DNA from: Trichoderma breve
Taxonomy: Eukaryota > Ascomycota > Sordariomycetes > Hypocreales > Hypocreaceae
Assembly (NCBI RefSeq): GCF_028502605.1
Contig: NC_079234.1
Coordinates: forward strand, 4,836,001 to 4,900,000
Length of the DNA: 64,000 nucleotides
Direction of reading: 5' to 3'
Part shown: piece by piece, positions 44,864 to 55,016 of the stretch
Numbering within the stretch: position 1 is the first letter of the stretch
How the letters are laid out: each line of letters opens with the position of its first letter
The notes under the pieces: generated by a model
What the model was told of the DNA's origin: nothing
What the model saw: only the letters and a program-made list of their open reading frames with translations
The model's database searches: none
Made by a program: the position numbers and the translations under genes

Positions 44864-46037
44864 TGTGACGGCGATGTTTGTTGTTGTTGTTGTGGGGAAA
44901 GAATTAAGTCCGGCTGTGTATGTATACAAATCCCGAGGTGCAAAAAACAAGCCAGGGAGAGGGAAAAGAAAAATAGGTATAAGAAAACAGATAGATCCCC
45001 AATTCACAAAAATTGTTATCTACTACTCGGCGTACAACCCGTCCACGAGGAAGAAAAGATGAATGGAAGAAGATGGAAGCAAAAGAAAAGCTCCGAGACG
45101 GCGGGAATGCCAATCTAGAGTAAAGTTTGGAGAAATGTGGCCCCTGTCGAGCAACGCCGCGGATCAAGTGCTCTGGCCGCTCGGTTTGATTTGTTGAGCA
45201 TTTATGGGTATGTATTTAGTTCAACAAAGTTGAGAGCCAAGCGGTCCCAGCTCAGGTCTTTTTGCTTTAGCGCTGGTGGATTATTGGCGCGGGAAAGGAT
45301 CAATTTTTGATCACCTCATTTTGCATGTGCTCGGGAGTTTGATGCTGTAGGAAGTTTAATGGCCTTGGTTGAGAGAGAGGAGATGAAATACTTTGGCAAT
45401 AGCAGATGAAGCTCAATAGTTTCTTGATATTACGTGACCAATTGAATCGTCGAATGTTTAAATAGGCGGTGATATACGGAGTAGATACCAAGGTAAGTCT
45501 CGATTACGATTCGAGTCATAACAAACGGGAACATGGAAGGAATCTAGCTACAGCAGCATATACTACAGTAAAATATCGATAGTAGCAAAAGTAGTGACAG
45601 TAGCAGATACTCCCATCTAACTTGCTAGATACTAAGCAAGTAAATAACAGTCCCATTTGCATCCTGTTTCGACATCACGCTGTATCTGGGGGTGCTGGAT
45701 AACAAAAAACCCCAAAGATGGACCTACGCAAGCGCCAAAAGCTACAGAGCATGCACGTGCTGTAACGAATCCGGACGCGGGGTTGCAAGCCGCCTGAAGC
45801 CGCTTCGATCTAGAAGACGAACAGCGCACGGGCCCCGCTGGAAAATGCGTCACTGGGCGAATTAGAGGCTGTTGCAGGCCTGAGGCGATGATTGGACTGG
45901 AAGCTTCACAGAAAGCGTCAATCATGCACATGCTTCTTTGAGGCATGGCCGTTTTTTCTTCTTCCTGGGCGTCTGAATAGATTCGCATCAACTCGATTCG
46001 ACAGTTTCTCTTGCGCAAGTATTGTTTTACAATTACA
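44864..46037. other. Divergent region between the ER membrane protein gene and CENP-Q
   Basis: 1.2 kb. A GTTGTTGTTGTTGT microsatellite lies just upstream of the ER-protein start (44880-44893), TACGGAGTA at 45475-45483, and a GTAG/CAGTA-rich patch at 45550-45615. No gene is supported. Confidence 0.5.
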
Positions 46038-47956
46038 ATGGTAAATAAACCCTTTCATTGTCAACTTCACATTCTTCTGCCGTATCCCCAATCGGGACCG
46101 ATTCATTGCATGGAAATCTAATTGCTTCACAGGCGCCAGAGTCTTCAGCCCCGAAGCGCAAACGCGGGCGGCCATCCAACGCGTCCAAGCTCGATATCGA
46201 CGCGTCGCAAGAGCACAACTATGCGACTGAAGCATACGATACCGACGCGCCTGATCAGATGCGCGCCAAGAAGCGCGGGAGGCCGAGGAAAAGCCTGAGT
46301 TCCCAAGACGATGAGGCCAGCCTTTCACCAGAGAACTCCAAGCCCACGAAAAAGAGAGGGCGGCCGTCACTGGGTGGCAAACCAAGGAATCTAATTCACG
46401 AGGATGAAGCGACGCCGCCTCAGCAAAAGCGGAAGCGAGGACGCCCTTCACTAAAGAATCGCGAGCTTGAAGATGAAGACACACCAAGGCGTGGGCGGGC
46501 ACGGCATAGCGAGGACGATAGCGCTGCGCAAGACTCGGAAGAGGATCAGCTGCTAAACGATACCCCAACTCAGAAGCAATTGCCCGCGCAACGAAAAAGA
46601 GGCAGGCCCTCTCTGCAGGCTCGACGGGAAGACGAAGAGGAGGTGCCAGAACGCGGCCTAACGAAGGGGAAGCAAGAGGCGAAGCCACGAAAGCGAGGGC
46701 GACCATCGTTACGAGATATCAGCGTTCCAAATAAGATCCAGAGCAAACCCAGCGACAACGCCAAAGGAAAGACAGCCACTGACAGCCCGTCGAATACGGC
46801 ATCAGGCCGACGCCGTGGCCGTCCTACTGGAAGTACAAGAGTCTCAACTAGAGCAACCGCAGAAGATTCACCTGCGCCTAACGCAAGAAGGGCTCCCGCT
46901 ATTGACTCCGAAACAGCGGGAGACGCACCTGTATCGAAAAAGAAACAGCGCCGACCCCAAGATGCCGATGTCGAGGACGGGGAGGACGACGTCGCTCCCT
47001 CACCCTCAAAACCATACCCTCATGTCTCGCCACACATCAATCGCGTCCGCCAATCTACCATTGAATCTAAATGGAGCCCCCTGCCCGAAACTACCGTCGC
47101 AGCCGCCAACTCAATGCTCGTCATGGCCCACCGTCCCGTCCTCCAGCGTCTCTCCGGCTCCGAACAGCGCCAAAACCACACCTCCGCAGCGCTACGCCTC
47201 GTTTCTCATCGCATCACACGCAAAATCGCACGCGGCATCCCTTTTCCCCCAGCAAGCATGCCATCGGCCAGGGTGCCTCGTGGGAGACAAGCGGGCGCCG
47301 CTCCGGGAGCTCCTGGCGTGACCGACGGCCGTGCCACGGAGCTGGACTTTGAAAGCGTGCTCGACGCGAAGATGGCGCTGGAGCGACAGCTGGACCCGGC
47401 GCTTCACGCTGTCGAGTTGCTGACAAGAGAGAAGGAGAAGCTGGAGAGGGAGCTGGAGAGGGACTATGAAACGCTACGTAACTTGGAGTCCAGTGCCAAG
47501 GCTCAGGGGAGGGAGTATCGCGGCTTGTTGAAGAAGGCGCATGTTCTGGCACCAACACCCGAGACAGTCCATTCACAGCGGAAGCAAAAGGCAGAGCAGG
47601 AAATATCCTTTACTCACTCCGGTGCCTCTCTCTCTGGGGGCCTTTTTAGTGTAAGTTGTCACACGTACTCATCCATCTGTCTTCTTCTTTTTTTTGTCGC
47701 CGACAAATAGAAATTGAAGTGAAAAAAAAAAAAAAGGTTGATGAAATAACTAACAGAGATGCCTTTGTAGGATCTTCAGGATCCAGAGCTCAAGTCTCTG
47801 GCCCTTCAGCTCAGTGACCACATGGAAAGCATCAGGAGTAACCTCCAGCAAGCTGATGGAATCGTACCGCAGCTGGCACGTAGTCGTGCTGCCCTGCAAG
47901 ATGTGCTGTTTCGGCAGTTGAGTCAAGAGCAGTATGAACGTGTGGTGCTTGGATAG
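46038..47956 (+). CDS. CENP-Q-like inner kinetochore protein (Fta7/Okp1) with seven AT-hooks
   Basis: A component of the constitutive centromere-associated network (COMA complex) bridging CENP-A chromatin to the outer kinetochore. Exons: 46038-46040 (ATG alone), 46133-47650 and 47771-47956 (introns 92 and 120 bases); 568 residues. There is no in-frame ATG at the start of exon 2; the lone ATG followed by GTAAAT, a CTAAT branch and CACAG gives a clean start MAPESSAPKRKRGRPS. The N-terminal 235 residues carry seven AT-hook cores (GRP at 13, 50, 77, 104, 158, 190 and 230) between acidic spacers. The C-terminal part has the CENP-Q-like STIESKWSPLP start, a long coiled coil (ALERQLDPALHAVELLTREK onward) and a terminal helix in exon 3. 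The family call rests on the C-terminal half and is strong but not certain. Confidence 0.8.
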
Positions 47957-48707
47957 AAGGAAGAGAGAGAAATTCCCTCCATCTGTACTGGAGAATTGTG
48001 TGTTTTTTTGTTATGGGCGTACAAGGCAATTGGTTAAGCGGAGTGTATTCTAGATATCAAGGAGACTGGCGTGTATATATATATACCAGCCATGCTACGA
48101 TGGGTTTGCTTTGACGAATGAACGGGGTATATATGAAAGAAACGGTGTTGTGGCATGTCTTTAGGCAGGTTTGGTAAATACATTCATATAACTTATTTTG
48201 AGTTGAAAGGCACAGTCACATCATTTTACAAGCAACACAAGGAAGTCAAATTTTTTAACGTCACGAGTCGTTCAATTCAGAAAAAGTGGTTGCCCAGGAA
48301 CCGTCACTGACGGCCATCTCAAAGAGCAATATCAATATACACACATGAATGTTAAAAGAGTGTCAAGTACAGTACAACACAGCAAGTTTGTCTTCCGACC
48401 AAGCCTCGCCAATCCAAAATGAAAAACAGCTCATGAAAGGAAAAGAAAAAACAACGTGAATCCAAAAAAAATTGTCAATTTGCATCGACAAATAGACGTC
48501 TATCATGTAACAGCGTATAGAAGAAACCTTTATTCGTTTTCTTGGTTCTTTGTTGGACTATGATTATTCTTTTTCTCATCATGTGCGTTCCTCTTGGCCA
48601 CGAGATTTCCAAAAACCCAGTATCCCATGCCCCCCAATTGCTTTTTTCCCACCTTTGGGTTTCACAATATTCTTACAAGGCTAGTTCCCGTCAAGGAGGT
48701 GAGTCCT
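47957..48707. other. Convergent 3' region of CENP-Q and the Ser/Thr-rich gene
   Basis: 751 bases, AT-rich, with a TATATATATATA stretch near 48074-48085. No gene seen. Confidence 0.5.
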
Positions 48708-49844
48708 TTATCGGCGGAGACGGCGGGCAAAGCCAGAAGCGGTGGGCTGAGCAGCACCGCCGGTGGGAACAGTGCCGTTGTTGATGGGGTAAGGCTGGAC
48801 AGTGACAGTAGCACGGACGGTGGTGGTAATGTCAGTGGGGCAAGGGGTGCTGGTGGTAGCAGAGGCAGCAGAGTTGCCAGAGCCAGAGTTGTTGCCGCTG
48901 CCCTCAGAGCCGGAGCCAGAGCTGCCAGAGCCAGAGCTACCAGAGCCAGAGTTGGATCCAGAGTTGGAGCCAGAGCTGCCGGAGCCAGAGTTGTCAGTGG
49001 ACTTGTCAGTGACGGCGGGAGCAGAGCCAGAGTCACAAGAGCTGGGAGCAATGGTGACATAGACGGTCGAGGCGGGGACAGTGACAGTCTCCTTGGCGAC
49101 GGTGACGGTGACGGTGGAAGCGCAAGAACCCTCGCCGTTACCGTTGGCAGGAGGAGCGTTGGCAGGAGGAGCATTGCCACCAGTGTTGGAACCAGAGCTG
49201 CCGGAGCCAGTCTGAACTGGCTGGACTGTAATGTAGGTCGTGTCAGTAGTGGTGGCCGTGGTGGTGGTGGTGGGTTCAGGGCCGTTCTCACCGTTGCCGA
49301 GAGTGCTAGTGAGGGTGATGGTCTTCTTGGTAGTAGCCTGGATGGTGGTGGTGACGACAGACGCACCGGCTCCCTTGCCAATGGTGTAAGTCAGGGTCTT
49401 GTCGGTGACAACATCGGTGACAGAAACGCCAGCGTTGGGCGGGGGGGTGACGGCAGCAGGAGGAGTAGCCTTGATGGTCGAGCCGGTGATGAGGCCGGAG
49501 GAGTGAGCGGCCTGCAGAGAGGACGAGATGCTGGAAGCCTCGGCCACGGGGCAGACGGTGGTGGCCAGGACAATGGTATCGGTGACAACCACGGTGCTCC
49601 TGGCGGACTCGGGCAGGCTGCCAGCACCGGTGGAGTTGAGGCGAGCCGGGCAGTTGGTGACGGTGGGAGCACAGCTGATGACGGTGTGAACCGAGGTAGC
49701 AATGACGGTCAGCGTAGTGGGAGCAGCATCGTCAACGGCAGCGGTGGTGGTGTTGGACCTGGGGAAGTGCAGGTGGCGGATGGGAGAGCTGGCAGAGGCC
49801 AGACCGGCGAAAAGGCCAAAAGCAGCAACAGCAGCGGACTTCAT
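48708..49844 (-). CDS. Secreted Ser/Thr/Gly-rich cell-wall protein
   Basis: Single exon of 378 residues, not assigned to a named protein. Seen: signal peptide (KSAAVAAFGLFAGLASAS); a Thr/Val-rich central region with recurring short blocks of the type TVxxTxxxC followed by P (VISCAP, TNCPA, ATTVCPV, TPCPTD); and a stalk of Ser-Gly repeats at roughly 255-315 encoded by a degenerate hexanucleotide array (about 48865-48995). The density of Ser and Thr predicts heavy O-mannosylation and wall or surface localisation. The C-terminus ends ARRLRR without a hydrophobic tail, so a GPI anchor is not supported; a dibasic end could be a processing site. The long open frame on the opposite strand is a by-product of the repeats. 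Confidence 0.8.
   Translation of the reverse strand: MKSAAVAAFGLFAGLASASSPIRHLHFPRSNTTTAAVDDAAPTTLTVIATSVHTVISCAPTVTNCPARLNSTGAGSLPESARSTVVVTDTIVLATTVCPVAEASSISSSLQAAHSSGLITGSTIKATPPAAVTPPPNAGVSVTDVVTDKTLTYTIGKGAGASVVTTTIQATTKKTITLTSTLGNGENGPEPTTTTTATTTDTTYITVQPVQTGSGSSGSNTGGNAPPANAPPANGNGEGSCASTVTVTVAKETVTVPASTVYVTIAPSSCDSGSAPAVTDKSTDNSGSGSSGSNSGSNSGSGSSGSGSSGSGSEGSGNNSGSGNSAASATTSTPCPTDITTTVRATVTVQPYPINNGTVPTGGAAQPTASGFARRLRR
48865..48995. repeat. Degenerate hexanucleotide array encoding Ser-Gly repeats
   Basis: CCAGAG/CCAGAGCTG-type units repeat imperfectly over about 130 bases within the wall-protein gene. Such coding arrays are prone to length change by slippage. Confidence 0.75.
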
Positions 49845-52166
49845 CTTGACGATTCGTGTGATGGAGTTTTTGTTTTTTTGATAATGCTCGGAGAGAGGGC
49901 GAAAGTCGATTCCGCGTTTATATAAAAAGGGATTTCAGAGAGTGTAAGTCGACGTCAAGCCGATGGATGGAAAAAAGTCTAGCTTGTTTTCCGTTGTAAG
50001 GAGTGGAAGTTAGCTGTCAAACAGACGAGCCGGAGCAAAGACAGACAAAAGCAAGATTTTCGTTCGTTGAAGAGAAGAAAAGAACAAGAGGAGAAGGGAA
50101 AAGACGAGTCAGGACGGGATGGATATCGAGCCTTTTTGTCCGCGAGAGCAAACACCATCGCCAGTCAAACGAAACGTAAACGCCCCCTTCAACGGCCCCT
50201 CCGCACGCCCCTCTGTTGCCTGCCGGACCTCTACCAGCTCTCCGAGTTTGCGTCAATTGATTGCTGACTCTCCCCCAAAATCCCATCCGTCTATCCATGT
50301 CCGCCACCCCTGATGGAGTCGCAGGCATGCATACATGTCACCAATCTGGCGGCGCTAAACATCGCCGGCCACTTAGCATTTGGCTGAAGGCCTGCTAGTG
50401 CCAGGGGCCGATGCAGGTACGCAGCACCAAGCCGGAGCCGCATCAGCACCTGAGACGCGCCCAGAGCCAATCACTCAGCCATCACGGAAGAGGCGCTGTT
50501 TGGCTGAGGTGTCTATTGTTCTCGAGCAGTGTTTTTTGCGGTGGCGCTGGGCTGACTTTGCGGGTATGGAGGAGTAGCTGAGGTAGTTGATATTTTCACA
50601 TGATAACTGCCCAAGTCTGTTCTGCCTTGGGGTCGGTGAAATAGTTGGTCCAAGGCGGTCAAACCAAAACTTCCAATTGCCGGTACGTACACGGAACGCG
50701 TATTCGTACAACGGCGCTCAACCGAGTCGGTCAGTTCCGTGTACTCGTACGACTTTGTACCACTCCGTATACTTTTTTCTTCTTTTCAACACCAAAATGA
50801 GCTTCTTCTGGATGCTTCCGAATGCAAACATGCCCCGAAACGGATCCCGCAACCCGGCCTGGACAAGTCTCTAATGAGCAAAAACAAAGTGCCAAGCGAC
50901 CCCCGACCGAATCAATTTCGACGGTAGTCTCCCATTGGCTCGACCTTGTCCAGGGCGGCGACCAAAACACCAGCAGGGCCCTTAATTTGCATCGCCCAAC
51001 ATGCGGTTTGCAATGCCTTGATTCTGTTCATTTCAAGTTTAATCTATTCGTCTGTTAGTGCGCGTACAGATATGTACCCGTACGCTTCGCAGACTCATCC
51101 AATTTTGTTTGATTGCTCTCCCCCAGTCTGCCCATCTCCTCAACACCGCCCTTTGCATGCGCACGCACTTACATGATAGTGATTAATTCACTCAGTGACG
51201 CCGTTGGCTTGGCCTCGCCTGCATCCTGACACCAACGTTCTCAACGGCGTGGGTCATATTCGCCTTCATGCTCGCTTGATGCCACCGCCCCCCAGAATTG
51301 GGAAAAACCCCCCCCGCAAGACGCCCCCTTGGGCCCCCTGCCGCTGCGTCGCTTTGTGAAACGGCCAACGGCGGGCTTGTTTGGACTTGTACCCAAAGTT
51401 CACGCAACCGCTCAGCTTGTTGTGCTGTTCCGCAGTGGCATCCAGAGCTAATAGTCGCAAATATATTGACTTGAGCTGAGTCTCTGGCGATCCATCAGAC
51501 GCCTCACCACGTTAGTCTCCAGGATCACCGTTTGTGTCACTGGTGTTTCCCCCGTGTCTATTATTGTCGTTGGTGTCTCTCCAACTGCTCGCTTCATGTT
51601 TTCACAAGGGCCGGGCCAGCCAACCTTATTCTCTAGGAACCGTTTGAGATAAGAGAAACGAGAAACACATGCAGCCCCTGCGTCACCCCCAGCCAGCGCC
51701 CTTGCTTCGCTGCGTTGCGAATGCACGGATACACGTATTCATCCCGAGCCACGCCAGCCAGAAAAAAAGGCGTTTTGCTTTTTCCTTTCGCCTTTCTCCC
51801 GTCCCTTGCCATCGGCGGGATAAGAAAAAAAGAGGATTTCTTTTTTTCCCTTAGTTGACATGTCACGGACCGCGGGGTGGGGAGCCTCCGAGTCAGCCAC
51901 GACCACAACAGTACGAATCACGGCGTGACGGTGACTCTAGCACCGAACGCCTGAGAGTGACTACACGATGAGCCGTGCCATCTTCGGCTGGCCGGCTTGG
52001 CAAACCGGCACGCTGAGATTGCGTCTTAGCGGAATGTCATCATTTTCACGGGTAAGCGCTGCGTGTAAAGCAGCTTTTGGGCATATCGGCTCTTTCATCC
52101 GTACGGCGTATTCCGTGTGATTACTATTGGTGATGATTTTGTCTTACGGCATCTTTCAAGCTTCCA
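49845..52166. other. 2.3 kb intergenic region, no gene seen
   Basis: Upstream region of the wall-protein gene and 3' side of RTP1. Contains GTACTCGTAC (50741-50750) followed closely by CACTCCGTA (50761-50769), both dispersed motifs described in the findings. Short open frames here have no family features. Confidence 0.5.
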
Positions 52167-55016
52167 TCATTCCACTTCCTCTATCCTTGGCCGTGGCCGT
52201 CCAGAAGCGTCCACCAGGGTGCCTTCAGGATTGACATGCAATCCCGCTAATCTCGTCAAACCGGGTACGGCGCTCGCCTCTGCCTGACTCGGCAATAGGC
52301 TTGCCATGCCCCAATTCTCAAGGCTCTCCACGACATCGCGTGCGTGCTGTTGGACCAGTCCGTCATTGTCTGTTGCCGCAATGTAGCTGAGAGTCCTCTG
52401 TATATCCTCCCGGCTCTGGTTTGTCAATCCAAATCCAAGTTTCTGTCCAGACTCCTTGGCTTTGTCCAAGGCTTTCACAAAACTGAGTATAACCAGGATG
52501 GCCGCTCGTCGAAGTATGCCCTTCTCCAGCTCTGGCTCCATGGCGAGGACGTTGATGCTGAGGTCGACTCCTGCCGAGACTATAGTCGGCCCCATACCAA
52601 TAATATTCGTCTCAATGGCATTTCCAAAGATGGAAAGAGCCGAAGTCCGCATTCGAATATCCTCGCTCCCCCTTTTGCTTTCCCAGCCTTGAACAATTTG
52701 CGCCAGTATCTCATTATTGGCCAGATGCTCCGGTGTTTCTTCCTCATCCGCCATTTCAATGTCCTGGTCAGCGTCTCCACTGGTTTCTGCCTTTTTCCTC
52801 TTCAGCTCATTCAACCTTTCCTCTCGTGCCTGCTTGGCCATCGTCTTGGGTCTGTAACCCCTTCTACCTGCAATCGACAACATGCTCTCGCCTGCATTCT
52901 GGGCTGCATCTCCCGTGAAAGTCTCTCCCAATCGCTCGATAACCTGAAGGATTGCCTCGCCAAACCTGAGGCGAGTGTCTGTAGATGATCTTTCCTGTGC
53001 ATCCAGATAATGATCGAGAAGCTCCTGCATTGTTGCCTTGGGATGCTTATTTGCCAATAGCGTGAATATCTTAATAACTCGCAAATTGATATAGTCCTCA
53101 TTTTCCTTCAAAAGATTTGCCATCAGCACTGTGACGGCCGATATGTCCAATATTGAACTCTCTGCCACGATCAGATTCGATAATAGGTTGAGGCCTTCGG
53201 ACACCACCGGTGGTGGGTTATCGCCTCCAGTAATGTAGTTCATTGCTAGATCGTAAGTCTTGCGGTCTTCGATCTGGCGGGCAGTAGGAGCCGCCGTTTT
53301 GTCATCTGGCTTTTCCACATCATCCCGATACCTGAGCAACATCGTCAGATTGCCTGCAGTTGTCGATGCCTCACCTCGATCTGCATTCCCAATCCTCGCC
53401 AGTGCATCCTCGACAACTTTTAGCTCAGTCGGGTTAATGTCCGACTTCCGAAAGGTCGGCGCTGTGATTACCAAGTTTAGTAGACTGAGTACAACTCCAA
53501 TGATATCGTCCCCAAGGGGTGCCTGGCCGTCGGCTCGCAATACATGTGATATAAGTTCCAGCAGCTGGTCGAAATGGCTAATCAGTTTTTCCGGAGCTTT
53601 GTCCATGAACTTTTGTAACAAAGTCACATCAACAAGATCTTGGATAGCAGAGTCTGCTTCCTCGTCAGGAGTGACTAGCTTGATGGCCGAACTGCTTTGT
53701 TTGCTGGCTGACTGTATCCATCGTCGCAAGAGGTATAAGAAGACCGAAGAAACTTCTTCCGTTGTACATACGGAAGTCAGGAATTCAACCAAGGTGGTTG
53801 ATTTACTCTCAACTTCTCCCCAGTCTAGTTCCGCATTTTGCTTCTGTTCAGCAAACGGACGGTGAGTGCTCTCTATGCCCCCTTCGGATCCATGGTGGTA
53901 TCGCCATTGTATGCCCTCTGCGTCATACAGAGACCCTTTGCATTGAATATTACGGATAAACGGGATGAGGTTGTTCACATCACCGAATAACCTGAAGTGA
54001 GTCTGCACAAGAATCCGCGCAGGCCTGCAGAAACGCTTTTCGGTTTCTCGAGAGGGATTCATCCAGGAAGCGAGAGCCCAAAGTTGCAGTTGGACTGGCT
54101 TCAGGACTCGTTTACAAAGGCCGGGTGATGGGTTTGACATGATGAGTAGTTGCAGCCGCTTAAGTGACCTCTCGAGGTCGGCAGCAGCAACAAGGACTTT
54201 TTCTCGACCCAGTTCCACAACTTCGTCGTCGTCGTGTGAGCCAAAAGAATCTCCCCTTGAAGACTTCAGCGATGGGTTAATGGTTTCCATCAAAGGCTGT
54301 ACGAAAGCGTTCCAACCAGGTGCCCCTATTTTCTCTCATAAGTAAACGCGTAGAGAAATACGGTGCATGACTATATATTCGAAAGTTATGTTCTTACCTG
54401 GGGCTCCGAATTGCTTTTTACCCAAGATACCGAACCCAACAATCTGCGCAGCAGTTTTCGCAACATCAGGTCCGGCTTCGCCATCGAATAAAGCCATGAA
54501 TTGGCCCGCTATGCCATCGAACCATTCCTGAGCACTCATCAAAGCCGGAACAGAGGAAAGAAGTTTCGTTGCAACGGCTACCGCCTCGTGCGTAATGGCA
54601 GCTCCTTGTTTTCCGCGGCTACCGCTATCATCCGCGGGTTTCCCGGTGTTACTCGGATGAACTGCAAACACAAACTCCATAGTAGCTCGAACGCCGTCGG
54701 ACCGCAGTGGCAGATGCGTCAGACTCCGCATCAGCGGTTCCCTTAGCCATGGCGGAAGCACATTGGGCTTGATCAGAGCGTTGAGAGCATGTATCAAGAT
54801 CCATGTTTGCGTTCTGACCGCACGTCAGGTTTGTTTTGAAAGTCGGTTTCCCCCTCTAAGCAGCCTCACCTACCTCTCGATCAGTTCATTGTATTCACGC
54901 AAGCCGTCTTGTCGGCTTTCAGCAGCGGCCGATGGATCAAATGCTTTTTTTGCAGCATCCACGATATCCTGTGTGATTTTCGGCTGAGATTGTTGAGTAT
55001 CTGTCAAGTCTGCCAT
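52167..55016 (-). CDS. RTP1: RNA polymerase II nuclear import/assembly factor Rtp1 (TANGO6 family)
   Basis: A HEAT/ARM-repeat alpha-solenoid protein like yeast Rtp1 (animal TANGO6), which helps assemble RNA polymerase II and import it into the nucleus. Exons: 55016-54874, 54813-54398 and 54325-52167 (introns 60 and 72 bases); 905 residues. Seen: a fully helical composition throughout; the conserved C-terminal region with INLRVIKIFTLLANKHPKAT, then TRLRFGEAILQVIERLGE, typical of the RTP1 C-terminal domains; a basic patch NELKRKKAE followed by an acidic stretch (QDIEMADEEETPE); and the SALSIFGNAIET helices. The start is set by the first Met (MADLTDTQQSQPKI), with splices that keep helices continuous. 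The family assignment comes from memory of the TANGO6/Rtp1 motifs rather than a search. Confidence 0.8.

Noticed and set aside
46058..46132. CENP-Q start within the sequence directly upstream of the exon 2 acceptor
   Set aside because: The frame there opens with TTG, not ATG; the lone ATG exon at 46038-46040 explains the start and uses good splice signals.
48594..49925. 443-codon Gly/Arg/Ser/Ala-rich frame opposite the wall-protein gene
   Set aside because: It is produced by the repeats; the minus frame has a signal peptide and patterned Cys-Pro blocks, this one has neither.
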